In this document: positions 1 to 8,437 of the stretch, piece by piece
Numbering within the stretch: position 1 is the first letter of the stretch
How the letters are laid out: each line of letters starts with the position of its first letter
From: Kribbella albertanoniae
Lineage (GTDB): Bacteria; Actinomycetota; Actinomycetes; Propionibacteriales; Kribbellaceae
Length of the DNA stretch: 64,000 nucleotides
Reading direction: 5' to 3'
Assembly: GCF_004348455.1 (NCBI RefSeq)
Contig: NZ_SMKA01000012.1
Coordinates: 16,022-80,021 of the forward strand
Position numbers and translations under genes: made by a program
The notes under the pieces: model-generated
What the model was told of the DNA's origin: nothing
The model's input: the letters and a program-made list of their open reading frames with translations, nothing else
Databases searched by the model: none

Positions 1-252
1 AGCTGGACCCTCTACCGGGTCGGCGAGATCTGGAAGAAGGGCGGCGTCACGCCGAGGGGGCAACTCGGCAAGGTCAAGGGCGAGTTCAAGGCCGATGGAA
101 GGGCAACCAGACGAGGCGTCGGCCTGTGGATGCTCTACGAGATGCTCGGCGGCGACACCCGCTCTCCAAGTCGCAACAACAAGCCCAAGCAGAAGACGAA
201 GTGCGTGGTCTCGTGGAAGGTCTGGGGAAAGAACGTCTTCAGTATCTGCTGA
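1..252 (+). CDS. C-terminal fragment of an unidentified protein (5' end outside window)
   Basis: Frame 1 is open from the first base to a TGA at 250-252 and encodes 83 residues rich in Lys, Gly and Trp, with the Lys-rich stretch in the middle (SRNNKPKQKTK) and a short aromatic tail ending VWGKNVFSIC. I recognise no family. Codon use is less G/C-biased in wobble positions than in the following genes, so transfer or a poorly conserved gene is possible. It could also be chance openness, since only 250 bases are visible. Confidence 0.4.
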   Translation, partial: SWTLYRVGEIWKKGGVTPRGQLGKVKGEFKADGRATRRGVGLWMLYEMLGGDTRSPSRNNKPKQKTKCVVSWKVWGKNVFSIC

Positions 253-476
253 CCGTCTGAGCTGAACGCGTTCGCGGCGGCACCGTCGTGGCCGGAGGAG
301 ATCTCTTCGACCGCGGCGGTGCCGACGTGTCCGGTGCCGGGACTTAAGGCACGGTAAGGATGCGGCGGTGGGGGTTGTGGGACCGGCCGGATGCGAAAGA
401 ATCCTTCATAGGAGACTCGTAAGCCGTAAGAAGTGACCGCCCCCGGCTCTTCGCGCCCGACCAAGATGAGGCCACC

Positions 477-1511
477 ATGACCACCGCGCCCCCGGTTTCG
501 TCCTATTCGATCGCCTCGTGGACGACGGACGACGTCAGACCACCCGAACGTGTCGAGTACTGGATGAGCGTCGTCAGCGCGGCAACCCGTTACCGGGTGG
601 ATCCGACCTGTTCGCCGGGGACCTTCCGGGGCCGGCTGCTTCGCATCGGCACGGCTGCCTACACGCTCGGCCGGGCGTCGGCCGACTGTGCGCAGGGACA
701 TCGAACCGCTGCCATGGCATCCGAGGAGCCGCACGGCAACCGCACGCTGATGGTGACGATCCGCGGTGAACTGCTGGTCAGCCAGGATGATCAGCAGTTT
801 CGGATCGGCCCAGGTGGGGCGTTCCTGGCGTCGTCGAATTCGCGCTTCGAAGCGAAGCTCGACCACGCCGACATCGCGCTGCTGACGATTCCCGGGGCGG
901 AGATGGACAGCCGCCTGCGCCCCCGGACGCGCCGATCGGCATCCCGGATTCTCGACACCGACCGCGGCCTGGGCCGGGTCCTCGTGGGCATACTGGGTGA
1001 ACTGTTCGCTCAGCGGGCACACCTGTCGGCCGCCGAATTCGATGCGGTCTGCGATCGGCTGGTCGATCTGCTGTGCATGCTCGCCGCCGGTGACGACCGA
1101 CCGGAAACCGAGGGTGGCCTGGGCGAGGTCGAAGCGATGGTCAGACGGTATCTGCGAGAGCACGCCACCGATCCAGGGTTGACCGGCGCCACGGTGGCAC
1201 GTGCCCTGGGCTGGTCACTGCGGCAGGTTCAGCTGGCCCTGCAGCAGGCAGGCACGACGCCCCGCGAACTGATCCGGGAGGAACGACTCGCACTTGTCCA
1301 CGAACGCCTGCGCAGCCCTGTTCACATCGTCATCGGCGAGCTCGCCCAAATCTGCGGCTTCTCCTCCAACAGCGCACTGAGCACCGCATTCCGTCAGCGC
1401 TACGGCATGAGCCCCCGCGAGTTCAGAGCGCAATATCTACTGGACGCAGACGACACAACCGTGGGGGCCGTCCGGGTCCACAGCCACGCGCGGGTTGTCA
1501 GCGAGACCTAG
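477..1511 (+). CDS. AraC family transcriptional regulator
   Basis: 344 residues. Residues about 10-190 form an AraC-binding-type effector domain. Residues about 225-330 carry the double helix-turn-helix: the first helix pair lies around VARALGWSLRQVQLALQQAG, and the second ends in the family signature GFSSNSALSTAFRQRYGMSPREFR. Start ATG has a GAGG a few bases upstream. It sits 97 bp before, and codirectional with, a secreted alpha-galactosidase, so regulation of that gene is a reasonable inference. Such proteins usually sense a small molecule and activate transcription; the effector cannot be read from sequence. Confidence 0.92.
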   Translation: MTTAPPVSSYSIASWTTDDVRPPERVEYWMSVVSAATRYRVDPTCSPGTFRGRLLRIGTAAYTLGRASADCAQGHRTAAMASEEPHGNRTLMVTIRGELLVSQDDQQFRIGPGGAFLASSNSRFEAKLDHADIALLTIPGAEMDSRLRPRTRRSASRILDTDRGLGRVLVGILGELFAQRAHLSAAEFDAVCDRLVDLLCMLAAGDDRPETEGGLGEVEAMVRRYLREHATDPGLTGATVARALGWSLRQVQLALQQAGTTPRELIREERLALVHERLRSPVHIVIGELAQICGFSSNSALSTAFRQRYGMSPREFRAQYLLDADDTTVGAVRVHSHARVVSET

Positions 1512-1608
1512 CCACGCAGCACGGTGGAGTGCAGACTTTCTGAACGTCGTGAATTAATTATCGGCGCTGTCCGGCCCAGCTCTGGACCAACAGAAAGGTC
1601 ACCCTGCC

Positions 1609-4443
1609 ATGGCCATCTTTCCTGGACACAGACGCTTACGTGTGTCGGTGGCGACGCTGGTGGTTGCCACGCTCATCCCCCTAGGCCTGTCCTCGACCTC
1701 GGTCGCTGCACCGGCCCGTACGGCGGCCGCCGCAAACGTCACGCTTGTGCAGCCGCTGACCGGACCCGCCGGTGAGGCCGCGCGAACGCCGTACATGGGT
1801 TGGAGCAGTTACAGCATGCAGGTCTACTCCCCCAACGGCGGAACGTGGATCAACGCCGCACAGCTCAAGGCACAGTCCGATGCGATGCACCAGAAGCTGC
1901 AGCCGTACGGGTACAAGTACATCAACATCGACGCCGGCTGGAACGACGGTGTCGATGCCTACGGCCGCCCGAAGCCCAGCACGGCACTGTTTCCGAACGG
2001 GTTCCAGGAAGTTATCGACCACATCCACGCCAACGGCCAGAAGGTCGGGATCTACAGCATCCCCGGCATCTCGCCCGCCCTGCGACAGGCCAATCTCCCG
2101 GTCTTCGGGCATCCGGAGTGCCGGACTGGTGACCTCGCACTCCAGCCGCTGCAACAGGCTGACTACTGGGGCTTCGGCCACCGCATCGACATGGCCAAAC
2201 CCTGCGCACAGGCCTATCTCAACTCGATCGCCGATCTGTACGCCGAGTGGGGCATCGACTTCCTCAAGTTCGACAGCGTCACCCCCGGCTCCGGTCACAA
2301 CGACCTCTCGATGGACGCACGCGCCGAGGTGGCCGGCTGGTCGCAGGCGCTGACCCCGCACGGGATCTGGTTCGAACTCTCGTGGGCGCTCGATATCAAC
2401 TACGCCGACTACTGGAAGCAGTACGCGAACGGCTGGCGGATCGACTGGGACGTCGAGTGCTACTGCCCCGGGCAAGCCCTCACCGCCTGGCCGAACATCA
2501 GCAGGCTGTTCCCCAAACTCGCCGACTGGTGGCGACATGCCGGCCCCGGCGGCTGGAACGACCTCGACTCACTGAACGTGGGCAACGGCGCGATGGACGG
2601 CCTCACCCAGGACGAACGGCGGACGGCTGCGACGCTGTGGGCTGTGTCGGCGGCACCGTTCTACCTCGGCAACGACCTCACGCAACTCGATCAGTTCGGC
2701 CTGAGCCTGCTGACGAACACCGAAGTGATCGCGGTCAACCAGGCCGGCCGCCCAGCCCAGCCGGTGTCTACCGCGACCGACCAGCAGGTCTGGTACTCCC
2801 TGAACGCAGACAGCAGCTACACCGTTGCCCTGTTCAACCTCGGCGGTTCACCGTCCACGGTCACCGCGAACTGGTCCGACCTCGGTCTGGCCGGCGGAGC
2901 GCAGGTGCGTGATCTGTGGGCCAAACAGGACCTCGGCAGCTTCGCGTCAGGGTTCACGGCGACCGCAGTGCCTGCGCACGGCGTACGGCTGCTGAAGGTG
3001 ACGCCGCAGGCAGGCTCAACGATCAGCGTGAACGACGACGACCAGCGTGTCGAGTACGCCGGAACCTGGCAGCGCAACGGTGGCCGTGAGGTCACGACGA
3101 TCACAGACTCGCTGGCTGTGACGACCGTGGACACCACGGCAGGCGGTACGGCACCCGCGGCCGGCGTCCGCACCACCGAGGTGAACAACGACAACCCGGC
3201 GATCAACTACACGGGCACGTGGAGCCGTAGCTGGAGCCGCGGACTCGGTGACTACCAGGACGACGTCCAGTACGCGGAGACGAACGGCGACGCATTTTCG
3301 TACACCTTCACCGGGACCGGCGTCGACTACGTGACCGAGAAGCACGCGTCGCAAGGTGACGTGGACATCTACGTCGACGGTGTCTTCAAGCAGACCGTCA
3401 GCACGTACCAAGCGAGCGGCCGTGGCGCGCAGCAGGTCGTCTACAGCATCTCCGGTCTCACCAACGGGATCCACACGATCCGGGGCGTGAAGAAGTCGGG
3501 TCAGTTCATACTGCTCGACAAGTTCAACATCCGCACGCCGGGCGGTGTGCGGACCGTCTCACTCAACAACAACGACGCGCAGATTACCTACACCGGGTCG
3601 TGGGGCAACAGCACCGGCCGCGGCTTCGGGGACTACCGCGACGACGTCCAGTACGCCGAAGCGAACGATGACGCATTCAGCTCGACCTTTGCCGGAACGG
3701 GCGTCGACTACGTCACCGAAACGCATCCATCACAAGGCGAGGTCGATATCTACATCGACGGCACCTTCAAACAGACCGTCAACACCAGCCAGGCCAGCGG
3801 CCGTGGAGTCCAGCAGGTCGTCTACAGCATCTCCGGGCTGGCGAACGGAACACACACGATCCGCGGAGTGAAGAAGTCCGGCCAGTTCATACTGGTCGAC
3901 CGACTCGACATACGACAGCCGAGTCTTCTCACGCCGGACACCGCGGTCTTCGACAAGAAGGCATCCGCTCAGGCGGACGTCGTCGTACAGCTCGGCCGAC
4001 CTGCAAGCGACCTGACCTCCATCCAGCGAGGCGGCACGACGCTGGTCAACGGCACCGACTACACCACATCCGGTGCGGTGGTCACGATCAAGAAGAGCTA
4101 TCTCGCGGCACAGCCGATCGGCTACAGCAGCCTGGCCTTCACCTTCAGGAGCGACTACCGCGACGACATCCACGCGGCGACCGCGAACGGCGCGTCCTTC
4201 GAGTTCGCCTTCAAGGGCACGAGCGTCACCTGGCTCACGGCCGTAGCCCCCGACCAAGGCGAAGCTGACGTGTACGTCGACAACGTCCTCATCCAACGAG
4301 TGAACCTGCAAAGCTCGACCCGCGGCACCCTGCAAAGCGTGTTCACCCGATCCGCCCTCAGCAACACCGACCACGTACTGCGGATCGTGAAGGTCTCCGG
4401 AACCGTCCTTCGCAACGACATGATCCGGTACACGATCAGCTGA
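1609..4443 (+). CDS. Secreted modular alpha-galactosidase, glycoside hydrolase family 27, with X2 and repeated beta-sandwich modules
   Basis: 944 residues with a Sec signal peptide (about 1-40, RRLR then a hydrophobic core and AxA sites). The GH27 catalytic barrel begins at TPYMGWSSYS (about 60) and runs to about 455. The likely nucleophile is D222 in DFLKFDSV and the acid/base is D281 in WRIDWDVE; these fit the family but are alignments by eye. The C-terminal half holds a truncated module (about 470-518), two nearly identical modules (about 520-645 and 646-770), an X2-type Ig module (about 772-850) and a divergent fourth copy of the same module (about 850-944). It would hydrolyse alpha-galactosides or related glycans outside the cell. 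Its stop overlaps the convergent downstream gene by 8 bp. Confidence 0.9.
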   Translation: MAIFPGHRRLRVSVATLVVATLIPLGLSSTSVAAPARTAAAANVTLVQPLTGPAGEAARTPYMGWSSYSMQVYSPNGGTWINAAQLKAQSDAMHQKLQPYGYKYINIDAGWNDGVDAYGRPKPSTALFPNGFQEVIDHIHANGQKVGIYSIPGISPALRQANLPVFGHPECRTGDLALQPLQQADYWGFGHRIDMAKPCAQAYLNSIADLYAEWGIDFLKFDSVTPGSGHNDLSMDARAEVAGWSQALTPHGIWFELSWALDINYADYWKQYANGWRIDWDVECYCPGQALTAWPNISRLFPKLADWWRHAGPGGWNDLDSLNVGNGAMDGLTQDERRTAATLWAVSAAPFYLGNDLTQLDQFGLSLLTNTEVIAVNQAGRPAQPVSTATDQQVWYSLNADSSYTVALFNLGGSPSTVTANWSDLGLAGGAQVRDLWAKQDLGSFASGFTATAVPAHGVRLLKVTPQAGSTISVNDDDQRVEYAGTWQRNGGREVTTITDSLAVTTVDTTAGGTAPAAGVRTTEVNNDNPAINYTGTWSRSWSRGLGDYQDDVQYAETNGDAFSYTFTGTGVDYVTEKHASQGDVDIYVDGVFKQTVSTYQASGRGAQQVVYSISGLTNGIHTIRGVKKSGQFILLDKFNIRTPGGVRTVSLNNNDAQITYTGSWGNSTGRGFGDYRDDVQYAEANDDAFSSTFAGTGVDYVTETHPSQGEVDIYIDGTFKQTVNTSQASGRGVQQVVYSISGLANGTHTIRGVKKSGQFILVDRLDIRQPSLLTPDTAVFDKKASAQADVVVQLGRPASDLTSIQRGGTTLVNGTDYTTSGAVVTIKKSYLAAQPIGYSSLAFTFRSDYRDDIHAATANGASFEFAFKGTSVTWLTAVAPDQGEADVYVDNVLIQRVNLQSSTRGTLQSVFTRSALSNTDHVLRIVKVSGTVLRNDMIRYTIS
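3160..3915 (+). repeat. Intragenic tandem duplication of a beta-sandwich module
   Basis: Two adjacent units of about 375 bp inside the GH27 gene encode modules that share blocks such as GTGVDYVTE, ASGRG and GVKKSGQFIL almost unchanged. The strong nucleotide similarity suggests a recent duplication or homogenisation. Shorter or more diverged copies flank the pair (about 3020-3160 and 4150-4440). Confidence 0.85.
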
Positions 4444-5179
4444 GTTCTGAGCGGGTGAGGCGGAGGAAGGCTTTGAGACCGGCGATGACTTCCTGGTTGT
4501 CGGTGAGGCGAGTCAAGGAGTGCTCGAACTGGCGGGCGTGGGAGTCGACCTTGGCGTGCAAGGCTCTGTCCCGGGCGACGGCGTGAGCTTCGGCGGTGGC
4601 GAGACCTTGCTTCAGGTGAGACAGGCGGGCGTCCTGATCGCTCGATTCGTCCTTCAAGGTCTTGAGGTCGGCCTTCATGGTGTCCAGGCGGCGAAGGGTT
4701 TCGATCAGGTCGTCCCGGGGGTGCTTGACGTCTTGCAGCATGGTTGTCATTCGGTCGCGCAGGTAGCTGAAGTAGGCGCCGGCCGGGCGGAACAATGTGC
4801 TGACCAGGTAGAGGCCGGCCAGGTAGTAGCCGATCGCGCCGCCGGACAGATAGGTGACCAGGGCAACGAGTGCCGCAGACACCAGATGCGAGCCGACCGC
4901 GAACCAGCGCATGCGCGAGGCGATGCGTCGAGCCTCCGGCTCGCGCTCGGCCGGTACGTCGATGCCGCGGTCACGGCTCGTCCGGATCTCGTGAATCAGC
5001 GCATGCGCCTGGAAGTACAGGTTCCACGGCACAGTCAGCAGCAGAATCAGCCAGAGCAGGCACAGAACACCCAGGAACAGCAACAGGATCTCCTGCAGCG
5101 GTACGTCGGCAATCGCAACCAGCACGATCGCAACGATGGTGACGACCACAGCCCCGCAGAACACCCAGATCTTCGACAT
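4436..5179 (-). CDS. Membrane protein with C-terminal coiled coil, unknown function
   Basis: 247 residues from ATG 5179; a GTG at 5206 would add nine residues but has no ribosome binding site. Two hydrophobic segments lie near the N-terminus (about 5-25 and 30-50) and two more near 85-125. The C-terminal 110 residues are charged and heptad-like (LRRLDTMKADLKTLKDESS), predicting a coiled coil. The topology suggests an integral membrane protein with a cytoplasmic helical tail. I recognise no enzyme motif. It is convergent with the galactosidase gene (8-bp overlap) and divergent from the GntR gene. Confidence 0.7.
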   Translation of the reverse strand: MSKIWVFCGAVVVTIVAIVLVAIADVPLQEILLLFLGVLCLLWLILLLTVPWNLYFQAHALIHEIRTSRDRGIDVPAEREPEARRIASRMRWFAVGSHLVSAALVALVTYLSGGAIGYYLAGLYLVSTLFRPAGAYFSYLRDRMTTMLQDVKHPRDDLIETLRRLDTMKADLKTLKDESSDQDARLSHLKQGLATAEAHAVARDRALHAKVDSHARQFEHSLTRLTDNQEVIAGLKAFLRLTRSELS

Positions 5180-5306
5180 ACCCGGCAGACTGCCCGACGC
5201 CGCCACCCCCGGAATCGGTACAACTACTCAGCCAAGAGCCGGACCCTGGCTGCTCCGGTTCTGCGGCGGCAACCTGGGCGAAACATCGGCGGTTTATGGT
5301 CGGTGG

Positions 5307-6011
5307 ATGCGTCGTCGGTCGCCCTTTGCCTCCCGGTTGGTGCGGACCGGTGACGCGAGCGGGACACCGGCCCTGGAAAGTGACCTGCGGGATGCCATTC
5401 TGACCGGCGACCAGCAACCCGGCACTCCGATTCCGATCGACGAGGTCGCGGCCTTCTTCGGGGTCAGTCCCATCCCGGTTCGCGAAGCGCTCAAGACCCT
5501 ACTGGCCGAAGGACTCGTCGAGCATCGGCCGCATATCGGCTACAGCGTGGCCAAGCTGACCTTCGGCGAGTTCAGAGAGTTGTACGACGTACGCCAGGCG
5601 CTCGAGTCGGCCGCTCTGCGGGCGGCGGCCGGTGCTGCCGACGCAGGACACGTGCAGGAGGTCCGGGCGGTCCACGCGCAACTCGGGGTCGCCATCGAGC
5701 GCGGCGACGACCGTGCGTACGACGCGGCGGCGCGCCGGTTCCATCTCGCGCTGATCGCGGCGTCGGGGATGCAGCGACTCGTGAAGATGTACGAATCTGC
5801 GTGGAACATCACTGAGCCGGCCCGGCCGATGTCGCGGGTACCCGACCACGACCGGGCGGCGTTGCATGCCGATCACGAGCGGATGGTGGCAGCGTTCGTG
5901 GCCCGCGACGCGGCCACGTTGATCGCCGAGTCGGACGGGCACTACGCCCGGCTCCGGACGGCGATCGGCCGGTTCGCGGACGATCCCGAATGCTTCGCCG
6001 ACCACGCGTGA
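5307..6011 (+). CDS. GntR family transcriptional regulator (FadR/FCD subfamily)
   Basis: 234 residues from ATG 5307. The frame is open further upstream, but those residues are low-complexity and unlike the family. The N-terminal winged helix reads EVAAFFGVSPIPVREALKTLLAEGLVEHRP. The C-terminal all-helical FCD domain is consistent with the metal-binding His/Asp pattern (YDVRQALE, FHLALI, DHERMV). It precedes the NCS1 permease and racemase genes in the same direction, so it probably controls that catabolic unit in response to a carboxylate or ureide. Confidence 0.88.
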   Translation: MRRRSPFASRLVRTGDASGTPALESDLRDAILTGDQQPGTPIPIDEVAAFFGVSPIPVREALKTLLAEGLVEHRPHIGYSVAKLTFGEFRELYDVRQALESAALRAAAGAADAGHVQEVRAVHAQLGVAIERGDDRAYDAAARRFHLALIAASGMQRLVKMYESAWNITEPARPMSRVPDHDRAALHADHERMVAAFVARDAATLIAESDGHYARLRTAIGRFADDPECFADHA

Positions 6012-6164
6012 CCGATCGGGCCGCGTGTCTTTCAGCGGCTGCGTATATTTCAACGGAAATCCTGGGTTTACCGGCGAGGTCCGTCGCCGAAACGAGTTCT
6101 CCTTAGCGTCGCTGCACTGGCCGCGTGACCTCCGCAAGCGCGGCCCGGCCCCGAGGAGCTCCTG

Positions 6165-7652
6165 ATGACCGACCTGACCGAGATCGCCCCTCGGACCAGC
6201 TACGACCCTCGGCTCACCAACGAGGACCTGGCCCCGCTGCAGAAACAGTCCTGGAGCGCGTACAACATCTTCGCGTTCTGGATGTCCGACGTACACAGTG
6301 TCGGTGGCTATCTGACCGCGGGCAGTCTGTTCGCGCTCGGACTGACCAGCTGGCAGGTGTTCGTCTGCCTGATCGCCGGCATCTGCATCGTGCAGTTCTT
6401 CTGCAACCTGGTGGCCAAGCCGAGCCAGCTCGCCGGTGTCCCCTACCCCGTGATCAGCAGGGTCTCCTTCGGCGTCCGCGGAGCCAACATCGCCGCCATC
6501 ATCCGCGGCCTGATCGCAGTCGCCTGGTACGGCGTCCAGACGTTCCTGGCCGCCGCCGCGCTCAACATCGTGTTCCTCAAGTTCTGGCCCGGCCTGGCTC
6601 CCTGGGCCGACGTCACACAGCACGGCTTCCTCGGCCTGTCGGTCCTCGGCTATGCCGGCTTCGCCATTCTCTGGGTGGCTCAGGCCGCGCTGTTCTGGCG
6701 CGGCATGGAGACGATCCGCAAGTTCATCGACCTGGCCGGTCCGGCGGTCTACGTCACGATGATGCTGCTGTGCGGATATCTGCTGGTCAAGGCCGACTTC
6801 AGCATCGACCTCAACCTGTCCGACCACCGGCTGTCGGGCTGGGCCACGGTCGGGACGATGCTCGGCGCGATCGCGCTCGTGGTCTCCTACTTCTCCGGAC
6901 CGATGCTGAACTTCGGTGACTTCTCCCGCTACGGCAAGAGCTTCGCGGCAGTGAAGAAGGGCAACCTGTGGGGGCTGCCGCTCAACTTCATCTTCTTCTC
7001 CCTGCTGACGGTCGTCACCGCGGCCGCCACCGTCCCGGTCTACGGACAGTTGATCACCGATCCGATCCAGACAGTCGAGCGGATCGGCAGCACGTTCGCG
7101 ATCGTGCTCGGCGCCGCCACCTTCGTCACCGCGACCGTGGGCATCAACATCGTGGCGAACTTCATCTCGCCCGCGTTCGACTTCTCCAACGTCAGTCCGC
7201 AGCGGATCAGCTGGCGGATGGGCGGCATGATCGCGGCGGTCGGTTCGGTGCTCCTGACGCCGTGGAACTGGTACAACAACGACACCGCCATCCACTACAC
7301 GCTGGGCATCCTCGGCGCCTTGATCGGCCCGCTGTTCGGGATCCTGATCGCCGACTTCTACCTGATCCGCAAGCAGAAACTGGTCGTGGACGACATGTTC
7401 ACGATGGACGAGGACGGCGAGTACTACTACTCGAAGGGCTACAACCCCAGCGCCGTCAAGGCTGTCATCGCGGCAGGTCTGTTGTCCGTCGCCTCGGTCC
7501 TGGTCCCCCGCTGGATCGACGCCGGGTTGTGGATCAGCGACTACAGCTGGTTCATCGGATGCGGCGCCGGCTTCGCGGCCTACTCGGTCCTGGCGAAACG
7601 GGCCAACGTGGCCGGCTCCGGCCGGGCCGGCGTTCCGCAGCAGGTCGCATGA
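6165..7652 (+). CDS. NCS1 family nucleobase/hydantoin/allantoin:cation symporter
   Basis: 495 residues with about twelve membrane segments. The N-terminal block LAPLQKQSWSAYNIFAFWMSD and the following VAKPSQLAGVPYPVISR block are characteristic of NCS1 carriers. Known members import uracil, cytosine, allantoin, hydantoins or purines with Na+ or H+; the substrate cannot be fixed here, but the overlapping racemase gene favours a hydantoin or allantoin. An AGGAG lies before the ATG. The stop overlaps the next start (ATGA). Confidence 0.9.
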   Translation: MTDLTEIAPRTSYDPRLTNEDLAPLQKQSWSAYNIFAFWMSDVHSVGGYLTAGSLFALGLTSWQVFVCLIAGICIVQFFCNLVAKPSQLAGVPYPVISRVSFGVRGANIAAIIRGLIAVAWYGVQTFLAAAALNIVFLKFWPGLAPWADVTQHGFLGLSVLGYAGFAILWVAQAALFWRGMETIRKFIDLAGPAVYVTMMLLCGYLLVKADFSIDLNLSDHRLSGWATVGTMLGAIALVVSYFSGPMLNFGDFSRYGKSFAAVKKGNLWGLPLNFIFFSLLTVVTAAATVPVYGQLITDPIQTVERIGSTFAIVLGAATFVTATVGINIVANFISPAFDFSNVSPQRISWRMGGMIAAVGSVLLTPWNWYNNDTAIHYTLGILGALIGPLFGILIADFYLIRKQKLVVDDMFTMDEDGEYYYSKGYNPSAVKAVIAAGLLSVASVLVPRWIDAGLWISDYSWFIGCGAGFAAYSVLAKRANVAGSGRAGVPQQVA

Positions 7653-8371
7653 CCCTGCGGATCAAGGTCATCAACCCGAACACCACCGCCTCGATGACCG
7701 CCAAGATCGGCGCGTGTGCCCGGGCCGCCGCGGGCCAGGACGTCACCGTTGACGCGACGAATCCGCCGTACGGGCCGGTCGTGATCGAGAGCCACGCCGA
7801 CGCCGCGCTCGCCGTACCAGGAATCCTCGAGGAGATCACTGCCGGAGAGGCGGCGGGCTACGACGGCTACGTCATCGCCTGCTTCGGTGACCCCGGCCTG
7901 AAGGCCGCCCGGGAACTCGCCCGCGGTCCCGTCGTCGGCATCGCCGAGGCAGCCATGCGGACGGCGGCCTATCTCGGGCGAGGCTTCAGCATCGTGACGA
8001 CCTTGTCCCGCACCGTCGGCCAGGCCCGCGATCTCGCTGCCGAGTACGGCGTCGCCACGCACTGTCTCGGCATCCACGCCTGCGAGATCCCGGTTCTGGA
8101 CCTCGAGACCGATCCGAAGGCCAGAGCAGTCATCCTCGGTGCCTGCGAGGACGCACTCGCCAGCGACGGCTCCGACGCCATCGTGCTGGGCTGCGCAGGG
8201 ATGGCCGACCTCTGCCACGACCTGTCGGCCGAGCTAGGAGTCAGCGTCGTCGACGGCGTCGCTGCGGCGACCGCTGTGGTCGAAGGCCTGCTCCGGATGC
8301 GGCTCGCAACCGGCAAACTCGGCGAATACGCGCTGCCACCGGTCAGAGCAATCAGCGCGTCGGCTTCCTGA
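7649..8371 (+). CDS. Asp/Glu/hydantoin racemase family protein
   Basis: 240 residues. The two catalytic cysteines expected for cofactor-independent racemases sit in VIACFGDPGL and VLGCAGMADL, and the N-terminus (KVINPNTTASMT) is typical of hydantoin and allantoin racemases. It starts inside the stop of the NCS1 gene, implying coupled translation. Inferred role: interconversion of enantiomers of an imported hydantoin or allantoin before hydrolysis. No hydantoinase or carbamoylase is encoded nearby in this window. Confidence 0.88.
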   Translation: MTLRIKVINPNTTASMTAKIGACARAAAGQDVTVDATNPPYGPVVIESHADAALAVPGILEEITAGEAAGYDGYVIACFGDPGLKAARELARGPVVGIAEAAMRTAAYLGRGFSIVTTLSRTVGQARDLAAEYGVATHCLGIHACEIPVLDLETDPKARAVILGACEDALASDGSDAIVLGCAGMADLCHDLSAELGVSVVDGVAAATAVVEGLLRMRLATGKLGEYALPPVRAISASAS

Positions 8372-8380
8372 GATCACCCA

Positions 8381-8421
8381 ACCTGCATGGCAGAGTGGTC
8401 GGACCGAGTCACAATGCAGGT
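8381..8421 (+). other. Possible RNA hairpin in front of the flavoprotein gene
   Basis: Perfect 8-bp arms ACCTGCAT (8381-8388) and ATGCAGGT (8414-8421) enclose an inner GGTC-G-GACC stem. The structure ends directly before the GGGAGG ribosome binding site of the next gene, so it could influence translation or transcript processing. Seen directly; function is inference. Confidence 0.35.
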
Positions 8422-8437
8422 CCCGGGAGGTACTTGA

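Noticed and set aside
6040..6075. ATTTC/GAAAT inverted repeat upstream of the NCS1 gene
   Set aside because: Arms of 5 bp are too short to call an operator without a second copy, and none was found nearby.
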